Positions 11,730 to 20,165 of a DNA stretch of 34,292 nucleotides are shown piece after piece. Numbering within the stretch: the first letter of the stretch is position 1; each line of letters starts with the position of its first letter. Under the pieces are notes generated by a model. The model worked only from the letters and a program-made list of their open reading frames with translations. It was not told the DNA's origin and did not search any database. The position numbers and the translations under genes are program-made. Origin of the DNA: Hypsibius dujardini (Eukaryota > Tardigrada > Eutardigrada > Parachela > Hypsibiidae); contig LRSR01012578.1 of NCBI GenBank assembly GCA_001579985.1, positions 1 to 34,292 on the forward strand, given 5' to 3'.

Positions 11730-11963
11730 TATTTTTGTGTCTGTCTGTCGGTTTGCGGGTTCGGTCTTGACCATTTCTCTGTAGTTTTTGTGATGTGTTC
11801 TTCATAGGTTCGCCAATTCTTCGTTGGTTTGGGGATGGTGGCAGTCGCTGTCGGCGGCTATGTAGTGGTTTCATTGCTCTTCGGCGGCAAACCGGTGCCT
11901 TCTGCTAAAGTCGTTGCTTTGGCTTCCAAGAAAGCCAAAGTTTCTACAACGCTGCGATTGTGA
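9996..11963 (+). CDS. LRAT/PLAAT-like acyltransferase-fold protein, copy 1
   Basis: Exons: 9996-10059, 10376-10545, 10769-11032, 11237-11524, 11808-11963; product 313 residues. The LRAT/NlpC-P60 signature is split in two. FEPGDLVEFRRE then QHWGLYLGDNLVVHVS gives His58 and His70; VNSNCEHFVT gives Cys220. These are the conserved triad of phospholipase A/acyltransferases and lecithin-retinol acyltransferase. Between them lies a long insert (about residues 79-165) with an acidic helix-like ELKEIAEDVKELFSEEK and a CARC motif. In human PLAAT proteins the gap from second His to Cys is only about 80 residues; here it is 150. The last exon encodes a hydrophobic, probably membrane-anchoring segment (about 265-286), as in PLAAT. 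The likely role is phospholipid acyl transfer or hydrolysis at membranes, by family inference. A 1-base deletion near the end, relative to copy 2, changes the last residues to ...STTLRL. Confidence 0.85.
10075..10300. repeat. Tandem hairpin repeat in LRAT-like copy 1 intron 1
   Basis: A hairpin unit occurs twice in tandem. Each has a left arm GTATATTATGACTGCA, a loop of about 25-30 bases and a right arm TGCAGTCATAATATAC (or close variant), preceded by TTCCGATCAATTGGTGCTGC. The same doublet is in copy 2 at 17495-17715. Confidence 0.85.
11567..11733. repeat. CTGT/CTGC repeat in LRAT-like copy 1 intron 4
   Basis: A degenerate then perfect TCTG run precedes the last exon. In phase with exon 4 it reads as Cys-Leu-Ser repeats, which is not coding. 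Confidence 0.9.
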
Positions 11964-12122
11964 CTTAGCTGTTACATGGGTGTCTGGTTCGTAATCGTGA
12001 CTTTCCCCGCTGAGAACTTCTCGCGCCTCTTCTTGTGCAAATGTTTAGTCACGAGAGTTGGTAATTGCGCATTTAGCTTTCAAGTACAGGTAGTCCTGTA
12101 ACCACCGGATATCTTTCACATG

Positions 12123-12760
12123 TGGGCCTTCCTATAGACGCGTCTTGACCTTCCGGTACGGGGGGGGGCAAGATTTTAGTAAAAATGCAAAGGCGGGAGC
12201 ATTGGTATGATTTTGCTATTTTTACTCTAAAAATCGTCAGGGGGTATCCTTGGGTCACTTTTTCGATTTCGGACGGGGGGGGGGGCAATTGCCCACTTGC
12301 CACTCCCTAGTACGCGCCACTGGGCCTTCCATTGTAGAGCACTCTCTTAAGTCTGCCTGTATCGTATGTTTTACGGTACAGGCAGACGCACGCGCCACTG
12401 GGCCTTCCATTGTAGAGCACTCTCTTAAGTCTGCCTGTATCGTATGTTTTACGGTACAGGCAGACGTTGGAATGGTTTAGATTTTAAGTATTGGTTGGGA
12501 ATAAATACATCTGTTGTACGATGCATTCAGTATATGTATAGACTGGTATCCACGAGTGCTTATTCCCCTCTCTCGGAATCATCCACGTGCCTTAGCTATC
12601 ATGATTGGATCTGAGACTAAGTCTCAGAGAGCCAAGTGTTATAAGCCTTCTAGATATGCGACGTCGTCTACTTGCTAGACTTGTTACAGACGCTCCCTCA
12701 ACTCCCAACAACAATCTGAAAAAATTGTCCCAAATGTTATTGTCACAACTCAGAACACGC
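12123..12760. other. Spacer downstream of LRAT-like copy 1 with poly-G runs and receptor-promoter homology
   Basis: No gene was found. Two G-runs (12161-12169 and 12276-12285) flank AT-rich sequence and look like degenerate transposon remains. AATAAA at 12500-12505 is a possible poly(A) signal for LRAT-like copy 1. From about 12555 to 12700 the sequence matches 19975-20118 upstream of the receptor gene, showing that this is the duplicated 5' flank. Confidence 0.55.
12312..12466. repeat. Two tandem 78-bp units, each with a hairpin
   Basis: Two nearly identical units (12312-12389 and 12390-12466) begin ACGCGCCACTGGGCCTTCC. Each contains the hairpin arms GTCTGCCTGTA and TACAGGCAGAC around GTATGTTTTAC. 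Confidence 0.88.
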
Positions 12761-12941
12761 CTTTGCACCAGAGCTGGGCCCCGAAAGGCTCCAGATTCCC
12801 GCTACGCTAACGCTAATCGTCGAATTATCCGCACCGCTAAAACCGCTAATGGTACATTTTATTAGTCTATAAATCCATTTCAGATGCCATTCATTTAACG
12901 CGGCACTGGTATTATTGTTTTCGTGTTTCAATCTATTTTTT

Positions 12942-13447
12942 TATGACTCCTTGTTGAGTTGGCAAACTTTTTGTCCCTTTCAATTTTTCAAAAAAATCCA
13001 TGACGTCATCGGACGTAGCCGTCCCTCTCGGGCACTCTTCTGATAACTTTGAATAGCGAATATTTTTTCATTAACCTGGTTTTGCACTTTTCCGATAGGC
13101 ATTTAAAATTGTAACCTTGAAATATCAGCGTTTTGAGTTAGCAAGATGAATTACAGAGAAAAAGAGGAAGAACCGTAAAAAAAACTTATTTTGGGATGGG
13201 ATGAACTTGGGTCACTGAGCTTCTCACACTTTTCTCTAACTATTTCAGTCAGCTGAAAACGTTGAATTTTGAAGATTGCAATTTTAAATACCTATCAGAA
13301 AAGTGCGAAACAAGGTCAATCAGATATATTCGCCATTCAAAGTTATCAAAAGAGTGCCCGAGAGGGACGAATACGTCCGATGACGTCAAAGATTTTTTTT
13401 TGAAAATCTGAAAAAGATAAAAGTTTGCCAACTCAAGAAGGAGTTAC
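12942..13447. mobile_element. Fold-back element nested in the hAT transposon
   Basis: Two arms of about 195 bp are inverted copies: 12942-13137 and 13252-13447. Outer motifs are CTCCTTGTTGAGTTGGCAAAC and its complement; inner motifs include TGACGTCATCGGACGTA and CCCTCTCGGGCACTCTT. The arms differ at perhaps one position in eight. The roughly 115-base loop has no coding sequence. Confidence 0.82.
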
Positions 13448-13524
13448 AAAAAATTAGACCGGGACACGATAACAATCATCCATGGCCACCGCAGCTGGCG
13501 ACCCGGCGAGATTTTTGGGTGATT

Positions 13525-13704
13525 TCAAAGCGCCGGGTTGCCCTTAAGGTAATTAGAAGCCTGACGCTTTGGTTCAAGACGAATGCCGGCTGTGTTGAAC
13601 ACTCGCTCTATCCGTGCTGTGGTGGCCGTTGTACAAAAGACTTGTATGGCGATCGCTGTCAAACGCGGGAATTTCTTTCGCTTTTTCAATTCGCCATAGA
13701 AGTC
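13525..13704 (-). pseudogene. hAT transposase C-terminal (dimerisation) remnant
   Basis: On the minus strand an open frame ending at the TGA at 13527-13525 reads FPRLTAIAIQVFCTTATTA then RIERVFNTAGIRLEPKRQAS, ending NYLKGNPAL. This matches the hAT C-terminal dimerisation signature (SxxSERxFSxAG...KR). SER is replaced by IER. The open frame is too short to be a full transposase, and most of the upstream gene is missing or replaced by other sequence, so this is a dead remnant. Its strand and position fit an element read from the right end. Confidence 0.75.
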
Positions 13705-14380
13705 CAGCGATTTATCGAAGCAGGGGAAGCAGGTATGACGATTTCATTCTCACATTTTCTTGGCTCTTGGTGGACGACATTAGGTTCTGATAGGAAAACG
13801 GGGAACACTTTTTCTATTTTAGGGCAAGGTCTTCAAAAAGGCAGCCTTTATAATTCTGCTACTGCAGTGGCAGCTTTAGACAGTGGTGAATGAAATAATC
13901 TCATAACATTTAGCAGGCTCCATGTGAATACCGATGCGCGCGCCAACGTTAAACATCCGAGATAGCGTTTTGAAAAGTCTAGCTATTTCTGCATTTACAA
14001 AAAAAACAATTTTTCCAGTTGGACATGTCACATGGGTGAGCTATTGCGAAGCTGAACAGTCTCACATGTGACGCGTACTGTTATTTGAATTATTACTTAA
14101 CGCAACCAGACCGCTAAATCCGCACCGCTAATTTCATTGCCGCTACGCCCACTAATTGGAATCCCCGATACTCTGACGAACTTGACCGCTAACGCTAATC
14201 CTGCTGAGCGTAGAGGGTTTAGCGGCCGCTTAAGTTCTCCGCTAAATTAGCGGCCCAGCTCTGCTTTGCACTGGCGTGGCAAAAGTGGTGTTTCACATGT
14301 CGGGCTGTCACTTTTAACCTGAAACCCTAGCAAGGGGTACTTATGGCGGCCCGTAAACAGCCTACCGCTTGTCCCATTCC

Positions 14381-14753
14381 CCTTAGGGAACATCCATTAA
14401 TGACGTCAGTATTGATTAGGGGGGTGGGGGGCGAAAAATACCTGACGAACTCTGACTGTATGGTAGGGGGGATAGGCCGGCGTCCCGACGTCAGCTTTGG
14501 GGAACCCAGTAGGCTTAGAAATTATTAAGTTTGGAATTTCTGCGGTAATTCCTGGTGGAGGACAGGCCCGATTTGGAGTGATAAAGATACACTTCACTTT
14601 TTTTTCTGTAATGGAGGGGGTCTTTGGTTACTGACGTCAGAAACTGATGATCTGGGGGGGTTAAAAAAATTCTGACGAACTCTGACGTTAGGGGAGGGGG
14701 GGTCGAGTCGCCTAATAAAAATTAATGACGTCATTAATGGATGTTCCCTTACC
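14381..14753. mobile_element. PIF/Harbinger-like MITE with TGACGTCA termini
   Basis: The terminal inverted repeats GGGAACATCCATTAATGACG-TCA are perfect over about 23 bases at 14384-14406 and 14728-14750. They are flanked by TTA on both sides (14381-14383 and 14751-14753), the TWA target duplication typical of PIF/Harbinger. The interior has G-runs and further CTGACG motifs, and no transposase. Confidence 0.82.
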
Positions 14754-14807
14754 TCTTAATATTTTCTGTACTACTTCACCCTTTGCACTTGGATCGCAAC
14801 AAAAGCA

Positions 14808-15220
14808 ATGTCGTCTCTTCCACGACTCCTGACCGGAGCGTGGGTACTTCTTTCTCAGTTCTACGGCTACAGTGCGGTTACCCTGGCGGAGAACCTGCAG
14901 AAGCGTCCGAATACCTTACCAAAGGTCTCAATCGTGGTCTACGGTCGAATCGCCAGCCAAGGAGCCACATCTCTCTCCGTTACGGAACCTCCCTACGAGG
15001 TGGCATTCGAGAGGATCAAAGGAGACTTTGGCGATCACTTCGATTTGAGATATGTGCAAACGAGTGCCTTTCCCTGTTTATCAGCGCTACTCACGAACGC
15101 AAGTCTGGCTTGGTGGTACAACCAACGACAGGAAGCAGACCACACTTTTGTATTCATAACTCCAGGCGGATCGGGACTACTCTGCGATGCGAGCGATGCC
15201 TCGGTGCATGTACGTGGGAT
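14808..15220 (+). pseudogene. Truncated receptor first exon (inner copy of the duplication)
   Basis: This fragment is nearly identical to exon 1 of the receptor at 20166-20632, including the start MSSLPRLLTGAWV and the GSGLLCDASDASVH motif. Relative to that copy it lacks 15 bases after the signal peptide and 12 bases before LAWWYNQ (both in frame). It also lacks 34 bases at the exon end, removing the conserved AMADNWN segment. The splice donor GTAAGT has become GTGGGA. No downstream exons follow because the duplication breakpoint lies in the next intron (about 15924). It cannot encode a receptor; a short secreted peptide is conceivable but unsupported. Confidence 0.85.
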
Positions 15221-15279
15221 AATCGTTATAATTTTTCGGAGTGGATATTTCACCCCCCTCCCCTTTGGGGCTAAATTTT

Positions 15280-15800
15280 ACACCTTCCTATATATATCAC
15301 CAGGGGCTCAAATAACGCCCCTCCTATATTTCCCCTCACGCTGTCCGTTCGTCCATCAGTCCTCCGTTCTCGGTTCGTCCGTCGTCTGTCCGTCCGTTGT
15401 CTGTCCATAATTTATCCGGCCGTCCCTTTCCCGTTCATCCGCCATCCTTTTTGTCCGTTCCACCGCTGTCAGTTGTTCGACCATCTGTAAGAAAACCGAC
15501 TGTCAACGGATGGACGAATGGACAGCGAACAGACAGACGGACCATAGACGTACAACGGGCAACGGACGGGAATACGAATAGCAGAGGGACAGATGGCCAA
15601 CGGAAGGATGGACAAGAGATAGTGGACGGACGGACGGGCAGACAACGGCCGGGACGAACAGACGGACAACGGATGAACAACATGGGAAGGGCAGGACAAC
15701 ATGAGAAGAGTAAAAATAAAGGGGCGCGATTTGAGCCCCTGGTGATGCATATAGAGAGGGGTAAAATAGTCAAACTTCTATTGTGCCCCAGGCACTACAA
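15280..15800. repeat. CCGT/ACGG fold-back array (copy 1)
   Basis: The left arm is rich in CCGTCCGT-type units (15345-15480) and the right arm in their complement (15500-15690). Both are bordered by inverted ATTTT-CCCCTC-type segments. It corresponds to 20690-21290 in copy 2, so it predates the duplication. Confidence 0.8.
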
Positions 15801-15924
15801 GGAGGGTTAAAATAGCTGTAGCCATAATTTTTTGCGGCATGAACGATAGGTCCATTCATGATTTATGAGACGAATTTGAAAATTCGCTAAAAATCGATCT
15901 CTTGTTGCAACCTGGCATTAACAT

Positions 15925-16720
15925 ACTGCAGCGGTACATTCTCGTGGATGTGTATAGGAGTTGTGGGACGATGCAGTGCACGAGGGACACCAAAGAGAAA
16001 TGTGATAACTTGGTGGGAGAGTATAAGTTCTACTGGGCCTTTGAAAATAGGTACTAGTACGTGATCACTAGTGTTAAGATTAGTAGAACAGGTGATGACA
16101 AATAGGCAGGCAGCCTGACACAGACAGACAGACATAGAGACCAATAGACAGACACTCAGGCAAGACAGAAAGAAAGGCACACCGACAAACAGACAGACAA
16201 TCAGACAGGCAGGGAGGCAGGCAGGGAGGCAGGCAGGCAGGCTAGCGAGAAACACTGAATAGAGCGAGACACGGCTGAATTAGATTTATAAAGACCAAAT
16301 GTACGTTTTTCAATATTTGTTGGGATTACATTACGGAGAAGGCAATACGTCCCTACGCCGTGGACACCGTTTCGATTTTTCTCAGCGGTGCGAACTATTC
16401 ACACATGTTTCCTACCGATTCTTTCATCGATGTACAGGACTTCAAATCGCCGAAACATCTGGCTCGGCATCTGCAGCACTTGTCACACGACAAAGACGCC
16501 TACTCAGCCTACTTCAGATTCCGCTATCGTACGCGGACCAATCCTCATAACGGTCTTCCGCCACGTTTGGCTCCCGACAATGTGTCTCTGTAAACTTTGT
16601 GAAATGTTGCACGCAAAGAAGCGTGTTCGCAAGTTTTACCCCAATTTGGAGGATTGGTGGGTGAAGCAGGCCGACTGCAAACAGCCTCAGTGGAATACCT
16701 TTTATAAGGATATGCTATGA
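15925..16720 (+). pseudogene. Fucosyltransferase pseudogene (truncated inner copy)
   Basis: Homology to the fucosyltransferase starts abruptly in the middle of exon 1 (equivalent to about 8185), so the first 215 or so codons, the membrane anchor and the YRLDSD motif are missing. Exon 1 remnant is 15925-16050, exon 2 remnant 16314-16720. Three further lesions show decay. The acceptor AG of exon 2 has become AA (16312-16313). Two bases are lost near 16586 relative to GTGTCTCTCTG, giving an immediate TAA. Substitutions include FYLAFEN to FYWAFEN and YGS to YRS. The intron keeps a degraded CAGA repeat. Confidence 0.92.
16108..16243. repeat. Degraded CAGA/GGCA repeat in the fucosyltransferase pseudogene
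   Basis: This is the counterpart of 8363-8464 but much less perfect. Perfect GACA runs are interrupted by AGAAAG, CTCAGG and similar changes. Confidence 0.8.
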
Positions 16721-17159
16721 AGTGAACGTGATATACCTGGTACCTGGTAAAACTCCTTGACAATAAACCATGCATGATTCTCTACTGCGGTTCCGATTCA
16801 TACAACCAACCATCACATCGTTTCCCAGTAAGAATTGTTGGCCAAATCGTTCTCTCAAAAAATAATGGCTATTAAACCATTTCCGGAGTTAGGACGGGCA
16901 GACACTGGGCAGCTGGGTAGGTTTATTATCATCTGCAGCTGCATGTTCGTTCGGTTTATTTGCGCTCAGCGTTATGTGGTTTGTGCCTTGTTCCTTAATT
17001 GACATGCATGTTCGTCAGCTTAGGGATTTTTAACGCTACGGTTCTGCTGTTACGGTTTGTTTAACGTGCATTCATGTTCCGTGTATTAACGCTCAGCTTT
17101 CTCATACAATACAGACGGTTCTAAATTTAACACTAACTGCTCGTTAAGTCACCGTTACA

Positions 17160-17290
17160 GTTCTGTTATTGCGCTTTGCGTGTGTGTGACGTGTGTGTTC
17201 TGTGTTCTATGTTCTATGTTTGTGTGTGTGTGATGTGCTCTGTGTTCTGTGTTCTGTGTTGTGTGTTGTGTGTTGTGTGTTGTGTGTTGT
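17160..17290. repeat. TGTG/TGTTCTGTGT repeat upstream of LRAT-like copy 2
   Basis: A run of TGTGT and TGTTC units lies 115-245 bases before the start codon. Copy 1 has only one or two of these units (around 9865-9880), so the tract expanded in copy 2. Confidence 0.8.
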
Positions 17291-17406
17291 GGAATTTCCA
17301 TTTCCGGTGGGAAGCAGCATTTTTTTGCTAGTAATTTGAATCTCTCTCATCGACAACCTCGATTTTCTAATTTTCACATTTTCTCATACTCTTATTGGTA
17401 GTCGAA

Positions 17407-19389
17407 ATGGCAACACCAGCAACAGCGAAGGCTCTCAAGGAGGAGAAGCCAGCAAAGGAAGCCAAAACGCCTGTTGACAGTAAGCTCCTAAATTAATTTA
17501 TTGTCACGACCAATTGGTGCTGCTTTTTAGACCCACCGTATATAATGACTGCACATACTGTGTAAACAATGTGCTTCACTGCAGTCATTATATACGGTGG
17601 ATCTAAAACTAATCTATTGTCACGACCAATTGGTGCTGCTTGGTAGACCCACTCGTATATTATGACTGCATACACTATGCTTCACTGCAGTCATAATATA
17701 CGGTGGATCCAAAATTATTAGCATTTTGCTCTTTATCTTTTAAATTAATCTGATTTCAATTTCTGGTCAAATTATTAGCATTTTATTCTGTACAGATCGT
17801 GATTTGTCCCCTTGGGTGTCGCCGGATTTATGGGAGAAGCACAAGGGGAGGTTTGAACCGGGCGACTTGGTGGAATTTCGTCGTGAAGGGAAACTCTTTC
17901 AGCATTGGGGACTTTATTTGGGGGACAATTTGGTCGTCCATGTCTCTTCCTTCGACCTCTGGCAGGTGAAAAGTTGAGTTGTACTGTAGTTGAGCAGTGA
18001 GAATCAGTGGCAGAATGTGAAGAAAAATAATCGTGAAATGGTTCGCAACTTTTCCTGGAGTAAATTTTTGCACATCAAGCAATCAATCGATCAATCAATC
18101 AGTTGTTTAACAAATTTATTGAACAAACATCTTGTTCAATCAACCAATCAAAATCCTGTTCAATCAATCAATCTATCAATCAATCACTCGATTTATGTGT
18201 GATATTCATTATTTTTTGCCTTTATAGCCTTTCGCGGGATTCGGCGATCGCTTCACCAATATTTCCAGTGCTTCTACTAACGCGTCCTTTATCTCCGCCG
18301 CTCCTGTAGTCGCTGTTGTGGAAGCGGTGGAGGAGGAGCTGAAGGAAATAGCCGAGGATGTGAAGGAGCTCTTTTCGGAGGAGAAACAGTCCGAACCTTT
18401 GCCCTGTGCACGTTGTGAGGATGTGGTGGTGGAGGCGTCGCCCCTCGATCTGGGTTACAGAATGGAAGATCGGACGAAGTGGTTTATCAAGGTGAGCTGA
18501 GAGATGCTTGGAGCTTTTTAAGATAAAAACGAGCGGTGAGGCGACTTTCTAGCTTTGCTATTGATTGATTGATTGTTTAAGTCATGCATACTAGATTGAT
18601 TGATTGTTTAAGTCAGGCATACTCGATCGATTGATTGATTGTGTAAGTTATGCCTACTTGATTGATTGATTGTGTAATTCAAGCGTATTAGAAATCGAAT
18701 CTGCTTGTTTTATCAAAATAGGTTGAGCATATTTTGCGGATTGCCGGAAGGGATCAGTTCCGCGTCAACAACATCGCTCAACGCACATACAAACGCGCAG
18801 TGCGTACACCGAAAGAAATCTTCCAGCTGGTCAAGTGCTTCAAAGACAAAGAAGTGGATTATTCCTTGGTGAATTCCAACTGCGAGCATTTCGTCACTAG
18901 CCTCAAGTTTAAGACGGAAGATCTCAAAGACGCCAAGGAGAAGAACAAGGACGGCGAGGATGCAGACGTGATTCCTGTAGTGATGACCTCTTGCGGAACC
19001 AGCTCACAGGTTGGAGCATTTTTACACACCCAGTTTGCAACGATTGGTTCCATGCCTGCCTGCCTGCCTGCCTAATTGTCTGTCTGTCTGTTTGCCTGTC
19101 TGTCTGTCTGTCTGTCTATCTGGCTGTCTGTTTGTCTGTCTGTTTGTCTGTCTGTCTGTCGGTTTGCGGCTTCGATGTTGACCATTTCTCTGTAGCTTTT
19201 GCGATGTGTCCTTGATAGGTTCGCCGAGTCGTGACTGGCATCAGTATGGGGATGGTTGCAGTCGCTCTCCTCGCCGGCAGTGCGGTGGTTTCATTGCTCT
19301 TCGGCGGCAAACCGGTGCCCCCTGCTGAAGTCAATCCTTCAGCTTCGAAGAAAGCCAAAGTTGCTACAAACGCTGCGATTGTGACTTAG
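17407..19389 (+). CDS. LRAT/PLAAT-like acyltransferase-fold protein, copy 2
   Basis: Exons: 17407-17479, 17796-17965, 18228-18491, 18722-19009, 19219-19389; product 321 residues. It is nearly identical to copy 1 in exons 2-4 and has the same triad residues (His61, His73, Cys223 in NCEHF). Differences: three extra residues in exon 1, DLWQ instead of DLCQ at the exon 2 end, and a clearly diverged last exon. There the hydrophobic segment reads GMVAVALLAGSAVVSLLF and the tail ends NAAIVT. Because copy 1 shows a 1-base deletion in the tail, copy 2 probably keeps the ancestral C-terminus. All splice sites are intact, so I call it functional. Family knowledge suggests a membrane-bound phospholipid acyltransferase/hydrolase; substrate unknown. 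Confidence 0.86.
17495..17715. repeat. Tandem hairpin repeat in LRAT-like copy 2 intron 1
   Basis: This is the counterpart of 10075-10300: two hairpins with GTATATAATGACTGCA / TGCAGTCATTATATAC arms, each preceded by CGACCAATTGGTGCTGC. Confidence 0.85.
19053..19165. repeat. CTGC/CTGT repeat in LRAT-like copy 2 intron 4
   Basis: A TGCC run followed by TCTG and TTTG units, shorter than the tract in copy 1. Confidence 0.88.
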
Positions 19390-19540
19390 CTGTTACATGT
19401 GTGTCTGGTTCGTAATTTTGACTTTCCCCGCCGACAATTTGTCGCGCGTCTTATACAAATGTGCAGTCCGAGAGCTGGTGATTGTACACTTAGTTTTCAA
19501 GTACAGGTAGTCCAGTAACCACCGCCTATCTTTCGCATGT

Positions 19541-20165
19541 GGATTTTTATGTGGTTCCAGGTGACTTGAAATACCGTTTGTACAATGCGTACGCAACGTT
19601 TGCTTTTATTTATTATCTTTTATTACCGGGCTGCCAGGAAGAGCAGGGTTCATGGCTCATCTGTTACCGTCACCGTCAATAGGTCTTTTGTCGTCCAGTC
19701 CCTCATAAGCAATCTTAATCCGATTCGCGTCGCCGTGTCAATACAGTCTAATACTCCGGAAGCCCCTTTCACGTACGATTTGCCAATAGGAAAACTTTAT
19801 TATACACGAATGAAAAGAATATACATTTATTTTAATTTAAGTCCGGCTCTTAGTTCAGGCGCAGTATGTTGAGAGAACTCACACAGTGGGCGGATTGTGT
19901 TATAGCTCCACAGATTACCTGCGCGTTAATTCCATTATAATCCCATCCACCCGATTTCCTTTTGCTTGCTTATGAATGCTTATTCCCTTTTCTCGGAATA
20001 ATCCAAATGCTTTAGCTGTCATGATTGGGATGCGAGACTCGAGTCTCAGAGAACCAAGTGTCATAAGCCTAGTAGATCTGCGCCTACTTGCTCGCCTTGT
20101 TGTTGCAGACGCTCCCTGAACTTGTTTATCATTTAACCCGTTGCACTTGGATCGCAACAAAAGCA
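19541..20165. other. Intergenic region and receptor 5' flank
   Basis: Similarity to copy 1 stops near 19541 and resumes at about 19975 (matching 12555-12700), ending near 20118. The 430 bases between have no counterpart in copy 1. The short open frame at 19585-19872 shows no family I recognise. The receptor promoter should lie in 19975-20165; it contains the inverted GAGACTCGAGTCTC at 20034-20047. Confidence 0.5.

Larger units (their letters stand above)
12769..14263. mobile_element. Degenerate hAT-superfamily transposon with perfect 8-bp target duplication
   Basis: The ends are perfect 12-bp terminal inverted repeats, CAGAGCTGGGCC at 12769-12780 and its complement at 14252-14263. They are flanked by identical 8-bp duplications CTTTGCAC at 12761-12768 and 14264-14271. 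Eight-base target duplications and CAG-R-G-TGGG-like termini are the hAT hallmarks. Subterminal regions are rich in CCGCTAA/TTAGCGG motifs at both ends. Inside is a minus-strand transposase C-terminal remnant (13525-13704) and a nested fold-back element (12942-13447). It is absent from the corresponding place in duplication copy 2. Confidence 0.9.

Noticed and set aside
13519-13893. 124-residue plus-strand frame inside the hAT element
   Set aside because: The opposite strand carries the recognisable transposase C-terminus, so this is a shadow.
19585-19872. 95-residue plus-strand frame before the receptor
   Set aside because: No family, no counterpart in copy 1, no splice evidence; left as unassigned sequence.
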